A stretch of 64,000 bases of DNA. It comes from Pseudoclavibacter triregionum. Its GTDB lineage: Bacteria; Actinomycetota; Actinomycetes; Actinomycetales; Microbacteriaceae. Shown piece by piece: positions 26,219 to 33,400 of this stretch; within the stretch, counting starts at the first letter, position 1; every line of letters begins with the position of its first letter. Made by a program: the position numbers and the translations under genes. The notes under the pieces are model-generated. The model ran no database searches, had not been told where the DNA came from, and saw only the letters and a program-made list of their open reading frames with translations. The stretch is from positions 1,612,001-1,676,000 of the forward strand of contig OU365335.1 in the NCBI GenBank assembly GCA_910822395.1, read 5' to 3'.

Positions 26219-26401
26219 GCTGTTCCTCCATCGGGTTCGCTCTACGCTAGCCCGGTGGGTCCGGGCGAACCCGGCTCCGCGACCGGGCATGCGCCGCAAG
26301 GCGTGCGCCGTCCGCGAACACGGCGGGCGGATGCCCTGGATGGGGGCATCCGGCCCCCTCCGCGTCTCCCTCCCTCCGCACCGCCACACCACCGGAGCCC
26401 C
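26219..26401. promoter_or_regulatory. Divergent promoter region with a symmetrical -10 box
   Basis: CTACGCTAG at 26242-26250 reads TACGCT rightwards and TAGCGT leftwards, so one sequence can serve as -10 box for both divergent genes. Leftwards this gives an 18-nt leader with GGAGG in front of the DUF2342 ATG. Rightwards the transcript would carry about 145 nt before the PDZ-Lon GTG. Confidence 0.5.
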
Positions 26402-27616
26402 GTGACCTTCTTCAGCCAGCCGACGCCCGAGCAGCAGGCGCGCATCGAGGCGACCTCGCGCGAGCTCGCGGTCCGCCGCGAGCGCACGCGCCAGCGCGGC
26501 GACGAGGGCGAGCGGCGCACGAAGCTCGGCTCGCGCCTCCTCACTGCCGGCATCCTCGCGACGGCCGCGCTCGGCTTCGCGCCCGCGCCCTACGTCATCC
26601 GACAGCCGGGCCCCGTCTTCGACGCGCTCGGCGAGGTGCGGCCGACCGCCGACTCCGAGCCCTCCGAGATCATCACGATCGAGAACGCCCCGCAATACGA
26701 ACCCGAGTCGGGCCAGCTCGACGTCCTCACCGTGAACGTCGCGGGCAACCCGCAGAGCGAGCCGACGTGGTTCGAGGTGCTCCTCGCGTGGGCGACGCCC
26801 GAGCGCGACGTGCTCCCGGTCGAGGCCTACTACGCGGACGGCGAGTCGGCCGAGGTCCGCAACGCCGAGACCGCCGCCCAGATGACGAGCTCGCAGGACC
26901 TCGCCCGCGTCGCGGCCCTCCGCGAGCTCGGCTACGAGGTGCCCTCGCGGCTCTCAGTGGCGAGCGTCGTCGAGGGCGGTCCCTCAGCGGGCCAGCTCGA
27001 GGAGGGCGACGTGCTCGTCTCGGCGGGCGGGCAGCCCGTCACCGACATCGCGAGCCTTCGGACGATCCTCGCCGCGAACGGCACGGCCCCCATCGAGGTC
27101 GTCGTGCTCCGCTCGGGCGTCGAGCAGCACGCCACGATCACGCCCGTCATGAAGGAGCTCGACGGCGCGGAGTCGCCCGTGCTCGCGATCACGGCGCAGC
27201 AGACCTTCGACTTCCCGGTCACGATCCACATCTCGCTCGGCGACGTCGGCGGCCCGTCGGCGGGCCTCATGCTCACGCTCGCGATCATCGACAAGCTCAC
27301 TCCGGGAGACATGGCCGGCGACCGGAACATCGCCGGCACCGGCACGATCGACACCGAGGGCAACGTCGGCCCGATCGGCGGCATCCGGCAGAAGATCTAC
27401 GCGAGCATCGAGGCCGGGGCGGACGCCTTCCTCGCGCCGGTCGAGAACTGCGCCGAGGCGACGAGCCGGGCGACGCCGACCTCGATCCCGATCTACGCGG
27501 TGTCGACGCTCGACGAGGCGCGGACGGTCGTCGACGCGCTCGCGGCGGGCGGCGACGCGAGCGGGTTCCGCACCTGCCAGCAGGTCGTCGCGGCCGGCGG
27601 CGGCACCTCGGAGTAG
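26402..27616 (+). CDS. Membrane-anchored PDZ-domain Lon-type (S16) serine protease
   Basis: 404 aa. An N-terminal charged stretch and one membrane helix (about residues 42-62, LLTAGILATAALGFAPAPYV) precede the YVIRQPGPVFDALGE motif typical of YlbL-like proteases. A PDZ domain (about 175-270, SRLSVASVVEGGPSAGQLEE) and the Lon proteolytic domain follow. The catalytic Ser is in VGGPSAGLMLTLAI (about 285) and the catalytic Lys in GGIRQKIYAS (about 330). It acts outside the cytoplasmic membrane. GTG at 26402 with a nearby GGAG is preferred; an in-frame GTG at 26255 also stands 6 nt behind a TACGCT box and cannot be excluded. Confidence 0.88.
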   Translation: MTFFSQPTPEQQARIEATSRELAVRRERTRQRGDEGERRTKLGSRLLTAGILATAALGFAPAPYVIRQPGPVFDALGEVRPTADSEPSEIITIENAPQYEPESGQLDVLTVNVAGNPQSEPTWFEVLLAWATPERDVLPVEAYYADGESAEVRNAETAAQMTSSQDLARVAALRELGYEVPSRLSVASVVEGGPSAGQLEEGDVLVSAGGQPVTDIASLRTILAANGTAPIEVVVLRSGVEQHATITPVMKELDGAESPVLAITAQQTFDFPVTIHISLGDVGGPSAGLMLTLAIIDKLTPGDMAGDRNIAGTGTIDTEGNVGPIGGIRQKIYASIEAGADAFLAPVENCAEATSRATPTSIPIYAVSTLDEARTVVDALAAGGDASGFRTCQQVVAAGGGTSE

Positions 27617-27755
27617 GCGCGGCCGCGACCCGCGAGGCGCCCGGGGAGCGGCGATCGCGTTGCCGTCCGAGCATGGCCGGAGCGCCCTCGCAGCGCGACC
27701 CCGCGGTCCGTCTCGCTTGCGGCGAACAGACCCGAGGCGGCCGCGACCCCGCCGG

Positions 27756-27761
27756 TAGACT
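27756..27761 (+). promoter_or_regulatory. -10 box for the UPF0182 gene
   Basis: TAGACT, about 32 nt before the GTG at 27794; an AAGGGG ribosome site lies 4 nt before that GTG, so this is a leadered transcript. Confidence 0.5.
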
Positions 27762-27793
27762 GGCGCGACGCTCACCGCCGACGAAGGGGATCC

Positions 27794-30700
27794 GTGTCCA
27801 CCGCAGCCTCCGCGCCCCGTCCCTCCTCGCCCGCCTCGGCAGGCGGGCCGACCAGGCGACGCGGGCTCGGGCCGCTCACGACGACCTTCCTCATCGTCCT
27901 CGCGCTCATGCTCGCGTTCTTCTGGTTCGCGGGCTTCTACGCCGACATCCTCTGGTTCGACCAGCTCGGCTTCCTCTCGGTGCTCACGACGCAGTGGGCC
28001 TCGATGGCGGTCATGTTCCTCATCGGCTTCGCGGCCATGGCGATCCCCGTCGCGATCTGCCTCCAGATCGCCTACCGGGCGCGCCCCGTCTACGCGAAGC
28101 TCAACGCCCAGCTCGACCGCTACCAGGAGGTCATCGAGCCGCTGCGCCGCGCGGCGATGATCGGCGGCCCGATCGTGCTCGGCCTCTTCACTGGCCTCGT
28201 CGTCGCCCCCGCCTGGCCGACGGCCCAGCAGTTCCTCCACGGCAAGATGTTCGGCGTCGTCGACCCGGAGTTCGGGCTCGACGTGGGCTTCTACATGTTC
28301 CAGCTGCCGTTCTGGCGCGGGCTCGTGGCGATCGCGAGCGGCATCGCGCTCGTGTGCCTGCTCGCCACCGTCATGACGAACTACCTCTACGGCGGCATCC
28401 GCATCACCGGCCGCGACCTCGTCATCACCAAGCCCGCCCGCATCGCGATCGCCGTGCTCGCCGCCCTCTACCTGCTCCTGCAGGCCGTGAGCTTCTGGCT
28501 CGACCGCTACGAGCTCGTCGTCGACGGCAACGGCAAGTGGTCGGGCGCCATGTACTCCGACGTCCACGCGACGATCCCCGGCCTCGCGATCGTCTCCGGC
28601 GCCGCCGCGATCGTCGCCGTCCTCTTCCTCATCGCCGCCGCGGTGGGCCGCTGGCGCCTGCCGCTCATCGGCTCGGCGCTCCTCGTCGTCGTCGGCCTCA
28701 TCGTCGGCTCCGCCTACCCGGGCCTCGTCCAGGCCCTCCAGGTCGGCCCCTCCGAGCAGCAGCTCGAGGCGCCGTACATCGAACGGAACATCGAGGCGAC
28801 CCGGCACGCGTACGGCATCGACGAGGTCGTCGAGGAGTCGTACTCGGCGACGACGACCGCGAGCGCCGGCCAGCTCCGCGAGGACGCCGCGACGACGACG
28901 AACCTGCGCCTGCTCGACCCGAACGTCCTCACCCAGACTTTCGCCCAGAACGAGCAGGAGCGCGCCTACTACGGCTTCCCGGAGGACCTCGACGTCGACC
29001 GCTACACGATCGACGGCCAGGTGCGCGACGCCGTCGTCGCCGTGCGCGACGTGAACCTCGGCGGCCTCGGCGCCGACGCCCAGTCGTGGGTGAACCAGGC
29101 CCTCGTCTACACCCACGGCTACGGCATCGTCGCGGCCTACGGCAACCAGCGCTCGAGCGACGGCACGCCCGTCTACTTCGCGCAGGGGATGCCGCAGGCG
29201 GGCGACCTCGACGTCGTCGAGCCGCGCGTCTACTTCGGCGAGTCGTCGCCGGCGTACTCGATCGTCGGCGCCCCGGCCGGCGCGACCCCCGTCGAGCTCG
29301 ACTACGCGGCGGGCGCGGACGGCGCGACGCAGACCTACACGACCTTCGAGGGGAACGGCGGCCCGAAGCTCGACAGCCTGCTCAACCGCCTCGTCTACGC
29401 GCTGAAGTTCCAGTCCGAGCAGATCTTCCTCTCGGAGAACGTCACCGACCAGTCGCAGATCCTCTACCACCGCGACCCGGCCGAGCGCGTCCGCAAGGTC
29501 GCCCCGTACCTCACGATCGACTCCGACCCGTACCCGAGCGTCGTCGACGGCCAGATCGTGTGGATCGTCGACGGCTACACGACGAGCGACGCGTACCCCT
29601 ACTCGGCGCAGCGCTCGCTCGGCCAGATGATCACCGACACCCGGACGCAGACGACGATCCCGTTCGACGAGATCAACTACATCCGCAACTCGGTGAAGGC
29701 GACGGTGAACGCGTACGACGGCTCGGTCCACCTCTACGCGTGGGACCCGAGCGACCCGGTCCTCCAGACGTGGTCGGAGATCTTCCCCAGCACGATCGAG
29801 CCGATGGAGTCGATGTCGGCCGATCTCATGGCTCACGTGCGCTACCCCTCGGACCTCTTCAAGGTGCAGCGCCAGATGCTCGCGAGCTACCACGTCACCG
29901 ACCCGAACGTCTTCTACTCGCAGCTCAACGCCTGGCAGACGCCGGCCGACCCGACGGGCGGCGCCAACGCCCCGGCGCAGCCGCCGTACTACCTCACGAT
30001 GCAGATGCCGGGTCAGCACCCCGCGTACTCGATCTACTCGACGTTCATCCCGCAGCAGAACCCGAACGGCGAATCGCGGAACGTCCTCACCGGCTACCTC
30101 TCCGCGAACTCGAACGCGGGCTCGACGCCGGGGCAGATCGATCCCGGCTACGGCAAGCTCACGCTCCTGCGGATCGACAACGCCGCCGTGCCCGGCCCCG
30201 GCCAGGTGCAGAACGCCTTCACCTCGGACCCGACGGTCTCGAACGAGCTCAACATCCTCGCGCAGGGCAACACGGCGGTCATCCACGGCAACCTGCTCAC
30301 GGTGCCCGTCGGCGAGGGCTTCCTCTACGTGCAGCCGGTCTACGTGCAGTCGAAGGGCGAGACGAGCTACCCGATCCTCCAGCGCGTGCTCGTGGCCTTC
30401 GGCGACAAGATCGCGTTCAAGCCGACGCTCGAGGAGGCGCTCAACGCCCTCTTCGGCGGCGACTCGGGCGCGGACGCCGGCGACGCGGCGACCTCGCCGG
30501 GCGGGGCGTCCGACCCGGGCGCGGCGACGCAGACGCTCACGACCCAGCAGCAGCTCTCGCAGGCGATCGCGGACGCGAGCCAGGCGCTCACGGACCGCAC
30601 GACGGCGTACCAGCAGAACGATGTCGTCGGCGCGGCCGCGGCCGACAAGCGCCTGCAGGATGCCCTCGCCCGGGTGACCGCGCTCGACTCGCAGCTCCAA

Positions 30701-30814
30701 GCCGAGCTCGGCGGCCAGGCTCCGGCCGGGGGAGCGGCGACCACGACGCCCCCGCCCGCCGACCCCGCGGCGACGGCCGCCCCGAACGCGCCCGCGCCGA
30801 CGCCGACGCCGTAG
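27794..30814 (+). CDS. UPF0182 family large membrane protein
   Basis: 1006 aa. Seven membrane helices cover the first 300 residues, starting with TTTFLIVLALMLAFFWFAGF and the family motif ADILWFDQLGF. A large extracytoplasmic domain follows, with conserved elements such as YIERNIEATRHAYGID, YTHGYGIVAAYGNQ, PRVYFGESSPAYSIVG and NNLLTVPVGEGFLYVQPVYV-like segments. The tail is helical (QQQLSQAIADASQALTDRT) and then Pro/Ala-rich. The function of UPF0182 is not established. It is nearly always linked to DUF2342 and PDZ-Lon genes in actinobacteria, as here, which hints at a joint envelope role. Confidence 0.92.
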   Translation: MSTAASAPRPSSPASAGGPTRRRGLGPLTTTFLIVLALMLAFFWFAGFYADILWFDQLGFLSVLTTQWASMAVMFLIGFAAMAIPVAICLQIAYRARPVYAKLNAQLDRYQEVIEPLRRAAMIGGPIVLGLFTGLVVAPAWPTAQQFLHGKMFGVVDPEFGLDVGFYMFQLPFWRGLVAIASGIALVCLLATVMTNYLYGGIRITGRDLVITKPARIAIAVLAALYLLLQAVSFWLDRYELVVDGNGKWSGAMYSDVHATIPGLAIVSGAAAIVAVLFLIAAAVGRWRLPLIGSALLVVVGLIVGSAYPGLVQALQVGPSEQQLEAPYIERNIEATRHAYGIDEVVEESYSATTTASAGQLREDAATTTNLRLLDPNVLTQTFAQNEQERAYYGFPEDLDVDRYTIDGQVRDAVVAVRDVNLGGLGADAQSWVNQALVYTHGYGIVAAYGNQRSSDGTPVYFAQGMPQAGDLDVVEPRVYFGESSPAYSIVGAPAGATPVELDYAAGADGATQTYTTFEGNGGPKLDSLLNRLVYALKFQSEQIFLSENVTDQSQILYHRDPAERVRKVAPYLTIDSDPYPSVVDGQIVWIVDGYTTSDAYPYSAQRSLGQMITDTRTQTTIPFDEINYIRNSVKATVNAYDGSVHLYAWDPSDPVLQTWSEIFPSTIEPMESMSADLMAHVRYPSDLFKVQRQMLASYHVTDPNVFYSQLNAWQTPADPTGGANAPAQPPYYLTMQMPGQHPAYSIYSTFIPQQNPNGESRNVLTGYLSANSNAGSTPGQIDPGYGKLTLLRIDNAAVPGPGQVQNAFTSDPTVSNELNILAQGNTAVIHGNLLTVPVGEGFLYVQPVYVQSKGETSYPILQRVLVAFGDKIAFKPTLEEALNALFGGDSGADAGDAATSPGGASDPGAATQTLTTQQQLSQAIADASQALTDRTTAYQQNDVVGAAAADKRLQDALARVTALDSQLQAELGGQAPAGGAATTTPPPADPAATAAPNAPAPTPTP

Positions 30815-30840
30815 GCGCGGCTGCGGCCGCGGCGCCTCCA

Positions 30841-30911
30841 GCCGGCATCCGCTACCGAAGCGGGGGTCCGCAACCGGAATGTCGGTAGCGGACCCCCGAT
30901 TCGGTAGCGAA
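30841..30911 (+). repeat. 71-bp dispersed intergenic repeat, copy B
   Basis: Second copy of the element at 20630-20700. It has two nested arm pairs: CGCTACCGA/TCGGTAGCG and GGGGGTCCGC/GCGGACCCCC, and ends with a further TCGGTAGCG. Confidence 0.75.
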
Positions 30912-30941
30912 CACCGATGCCCGCCCCCGCGCCTCCGAGCA

Positions 30942-31200
30942 GCTGGCCGATCGCTCATCCGCTGGCGCCTTTCGGCCAGTCGTTGAGCGATAAGCCAGCA
31001 CTCCGGTGAGGGTCTGGCGCTTCGCTCATCCGCTGGCTCATTTCGGCCAGCCGCTCAGCGATCGGCCAGCCGCTGGCGGTTCGCTCACCCGCTGGCGGAG
31101 ATCCGCCAGCCCCTGAGCGATCGGCCAGTGCTTCGGCGGAGGGCTGGCGGTTCGCTCATCCGCTCGCGGAGATTCGCCAGCCCGTGAGCGATCGGCCAGC
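30942..31200 (+). repeat. Array of four 57-58-bp dyad-symmetric repeats
   Basis: Units at 30942-30999, 31014-31070, 31073-31129 and 31144-31200. Each begins CTGGCnnTTCGCTCA-like and ends TGAGCGATCGGCCAG-like, so the ends are complementary, and most carry an inner pair GCTGGCGG...CCGCCAGC. The spacers between units are 14, 2 and 14 nt, and the two 14-nt spacers resemble each other (CTCCGGTGAGGG and CTTCGGCGGAGGG), so the array looks like a duplicated pair. Confidence 0.8.
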
Positions 31201-31331
31201 GGGTTGGGGCGGGGCGGATGGCGTGAGGGAGCGCCCCGAAGCCGCGCGGAGCGGCCCTCGGCGGCCCGGCGCGGCCCGGAGCAGTCCGGGGTGGCCCGGA
31301 GCGGCCTCCCCGGCGCCGTCCGTTCACCGGC

Positions 31332-31360
31332 TGGACACCTCCGGATCGCTGTGCTAAGGT
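31332..31360 (+). promoter_or_regulatory. Promoter of tRNA-fMet
   Basis: TGGACA (-35, 31332-31337), 17-bp spacer, TAAGGT (-10, 31355-31360). The predicted start lies about 6 nt before the tRNA. Confidence 0.75.
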
Positions 31361-31372
31361 TTCTGCTTGTGC

Positions 31373-31449
31373 CGCGGGGTGGAGCAGTTCGGTAGCTCGC
31401 CGGGCTCATAACCCGGAGGTCGTAGGTTCAAATCCTGCCCCCGCAACCA
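31373..31449 (+). tRNA. Initiator tRNA-fMet (CAT)
   Basis: 77 nt including the encoded CCA. Anticodon CAT sits in the loop CTCATAA. Two initiator hallmarks are visible: the unpaired first position of the acceptor stem (C1 opposite A72: CGCGGGG against CCCCGCA) and three G-C pairs at the base of the anticodon stem (GGG/CCC). T-loop GTTCAAATC is canonical. It stands alone between its own promoter and terminator. Confidence 0.97.
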
Positions 31450-31467
31450 ATTCCGCAGATGCGGCAC

Positions 31468-31497
31468 GAAGGCCCGGTCCGATTGGACCGGGCCTTC
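31468..31497. terminator. Terminator after tRNA-fMet
   Basis: Arms GAAGGCCCGGTCC and GGACCGGGCCTTC pair over 13 bp around the loop GATT. It also faces the end of the minus-strand monooxygenase gene. Confidence 0.8.
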
Positions 31498-31548
31498 CAC
31501 GTTCCCGGGGTCGTGGATCGCGGGTCGTGGCCACGCGACCCGACGAAG

Positions 31549-32671
31549 TCACCGCTCCGGCGGCCGCCACGAGGTGAGGCTCCCCGAGCCGCCCGCCGCG
31601 AGCGAGTCCGGCAGCGCCGCGAGCAGCGCGTCGCGCACCGCCGCGCCGGGACCGGCGAGCTGCCCGACGACGCCCATGAGCCGCGAGGAGCGCGCGATCG
31701 AGGCCGTCCGACGGCGGCGCAGGCCGTCGTAGCGCGAGAGCGCGGCCGCGAGCTCCGTCGCCGAGGGCGATCCCGCGGCGACGGGCTCGAGCAGGGCGAC
31801 GAGCGTCGCGGCGTCCTCGAGGCCCTGGTTGCCGCCCTGCCCGAGGTTCGGCGTCATCGCGTGCGCCGCGTCGCCGAGGAGCGCGACCCGGCCGCGTGCG
31901 AAGCGGGAGGGCATCCGCCGCAGCTCCTCGATCCGCGTCCACGCCATCGCCTCCCGCGGCGTCGCGGCGAGGATGCCCGGGATGGGGTCGTGCCAGCGCC
32001 CGAAGCGCCCCGCGACCTCGGCGACGTCGCGGGGGGCAGCCGTCGTCCGGCAGCACCGCGAACCAGTACACCCGGCCGTCCGGCAGGGGAGTGAGGCCGA
32101 AGCGCTCGCCCCGGCCCCAGGTCTCGCTCGGCAGGACGTCCGCGAAGGGCTCGGGCGTCACTCCGCGCCAGGCGCCGTAGCCCGCTCGCCGCGTGCCGGC
32201 ATCGAGCCCGGCGGCCGCGCGCACGCCCGAGCGGAGTCCGTCGGCGCCGAGGACGAGGTCCGCCCGCAGCGTCTCGCCCTCGAGCTCGACCTCCGCGCGC
32301 TCGGGGTCGAGCAGCCGCGCCTCGCCGACGCGGACGAGCCCTCGCACCGGCTCGAGCATCGCCTCGCGCAGCTCGGCGCGGTGCACGACGCGCAGCCCCT
32401 CGGTCGCCGAGGCCGCCACGCGCGCGAGCCAGCGCCCTGATGGCGTGCGGATGCCGCCGCCCTGCGGCCCGACGCCGCCCGTGAGCCCCTCGATGGCCGC
32501 GCCGAGCCCCACGCGCTCGAGCGCCGCGAGCCCGTTCGGGAAGAGCGAGAGGCCGGACCCCTGCGAGCGCTCCGGCGCGCGCTCGATGACCGCGACCTCC
32601 GCGCCCGCGCTCGCGAACCCCGCCGCGGCCGCGAGCCCGGCCACGCCGGCGCCGATGACGGTGACCTTCAT
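31549..32671 (-). pseudogene. FAD-dependent aromatic-ring monooxygenase, frameshifted
   Basis: The N-terminal part is a normal group A flavoprotein hydroxylase: MKVTVIGAGVAGLAAAAGF (Rossmann GxGxxG), ERAPERSQGSGLSLFPNG, and LVLGADGLRSGVR. It runs to YWFAVLPDDGCPP, then leaves the frame. The C-terminal part, with the FAD motif VALLGDAAHAMTPNLGQGGN, continues in another frame to the stop at 31549. The break lies at a run of six G on the plus strand (32031-32036); removing one base restores DVAEVAGRFGRWHDPIPGIL and a full-length protein of about 373 aa. It is either a genuine inactivating or phase-variable indel or a sequence error at the homopolymer. Divergent from its probable TetR regulator. 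Confidence 0.85.
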
Positions 32672-32717
32672 CTCGACGCCCATCCCTCGCCCGCCCCGGA
32701 GGCCGCGCGGCGCATGA

Positions 32718-32733
32718 TTCTCCGAGTGGAGAA
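32718..32733. promoter_or_regulatory. TetR operator 1 (inverted repeat)
   Basis: TTCTCCGAGTGGAGAA, perfect 6-bp arms around 4 bases, in the gap between the monooxygenase and regulator genes. Confidence 0.65.
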
Positions 32734-32746
32734 ATCGCCTCCAGGC

Positions 32747-32752
32747 TACGCT
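32747..32752 (+). promoter_or_regulatory. -10 box of leaderless tetR promoter
   Basis: TACGCT, 6 nt before the ATG at 32759; its last base is the first base of operator 2. Confidence 0.6.
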
Positions 32753-32765
32753 CTCCGCATGGAGA
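32752..32765. promoter_or_regulatory. TetR operator 2 over the regulator start codon
   Basis: TCTCCGCATGGAGA: same TCTCC-N4-GGAGA consensus as operator 1, with the ATG of the tetR gene in its centre, so bound protein would block start of its own leaderless message. Confidence 0.65.
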
Positions 32766-33319
32766 ACACGCCGACGGCCGGCCTCCCGGCGCGCCTCGCC
32801 GACGCGGGCCTCGCCGTGCTCGCGCGCCGCGGCGCCGCCGGCTTCTCCGCCCGCGCCGCCGAGGAGGAAGCGGGCGCCCCGCACGGCTCCGTCCGGTACC
32901 ACTTCGGCGGCCACGCCGGCCTCGTCAGCGCCATGACCCAGCGCCTCGTCGAGCTCGAGCTCGACGGCGCCGAGGCCGATCCGCTCGGCACGACGGCCGA
33001 CTGGCTCGGCGCCCACCGCGAGCGCACGCGCGCCCGCTACGAGCTGCTCGTCCTCGCGCTCCGCGGCGGTGACGTCAGCGAGCGCTTCCTCGCCGGCCGC
33101 GACGCCGTCGTGGCCCAGGCCGTCGCCGCCACGGGCCTGCCCGCCGAGCGCGCCCGCGGCCTCGTCGCCGCCGTCGACGGCCTCGTGCTCGACGCGATGC
33201 TGCGCGGCGAGGCCGCCCTCGACCCCGCCGACCTCCGCGCGGTCATGGCCGGATTCCTGGGAGCGGGCCCCGGCGCCCTCCGCCTCCCGGATGATCCTCG
33301 TTCGCCTCGGGAGGAATAG
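32759..33319 (+). CDS. TetR-family transcriptional regulator
   Basis: 186 aa. The N-terminal helix-turn-helix is typical: RLADAGLAVLARRGAAGFSA, then AAEEEAGAPHGSVRYHFGGH with the YHF recognition-helix end. The rest is a helical ligand/dimer domain of the kind that senses small hydrophobic molecules. The ATG at 32759 is chosen over 32714 because a TACGCT box lies 6 nt before it and because the earlier ATG falls inside the operator region. Two matching inverted repeats flank the promoter, so autorepression together with control of the divergent monooxygenase is likely. Confidence 0.88.
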   Translation: MENTPTAGLPARLADAGLAVLARRGAAGFSARAAEEEAGAPHGSVRYHFGGHAGLVSAMTQRLVELELDGAEADPLGTTADWLGAHRERTRARYELLVLALRGGDVSERFLAGRDAVVAQAVAATGLPAERARGLVAAVDGLVLDAMLRGEAALDPADLRAVMAGFLGAGPGALRLPDDPRSPREE

Positions 33320-33400
33320 CCCCGCAATCGGGGTATCCCCCTCCCCGCGGTTCACCCGGTGCCCCTACCCTCTGAGCAACCATCGCCCCGGAGGACCACC

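Larger units (their letters stand above)
30815..31372. other. Gene-free stretch made of structured repeats upstream of tRNA-fMet
   Basis: About 560 bp with no convincing gene. It contains the 71-bp repeat copy B (30841-30911), four 57-58-bp dyad repeats (30942-31200), a GC-rich segment with imperfect repeats of GCGGCCCGGAGC (31245-31310), and the tRNA promoter. Confidence 0.7.

Noticed and set aside
26255-26401. Upstream GTG start extending the PDZ-Lon protease by 49 residues
   Set aside because: The extension is Pro/Arg-rich without structure and the box before it is shared with the opposite gene; kept only as an alternative.
26984-30958. Very long open frame (over 1300 codons) on the minus strand opposite PDZ-Lon and UPF0182
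   Set aside because: It is antisense to two recognised proteins and its translation is Arg/Asp/Glu/His/Val-rich noise, the usual product of a GC-rich gene read backwards.
30942-31200. Repeat array considered as CRISPR
   Set aside because: The units are adjacent (2-14 nt gaps), dyad-symmetric over their whole length, diverged from one another, and have no spacers of uniform size; no cas gene is near.
31204-31372. Small plus-strand frame overlapping the tRNA promoter
   Set aside because: Low-complexity Arg/Gly/Pro translation, overlaps the tRNA promoter and repeat array; no start signal.
32714-32758. Earlier ATG for the TetR gene
   Set aside because: It lies upstream of operator 1 and of the -10 box, so it would not be in the transcript.
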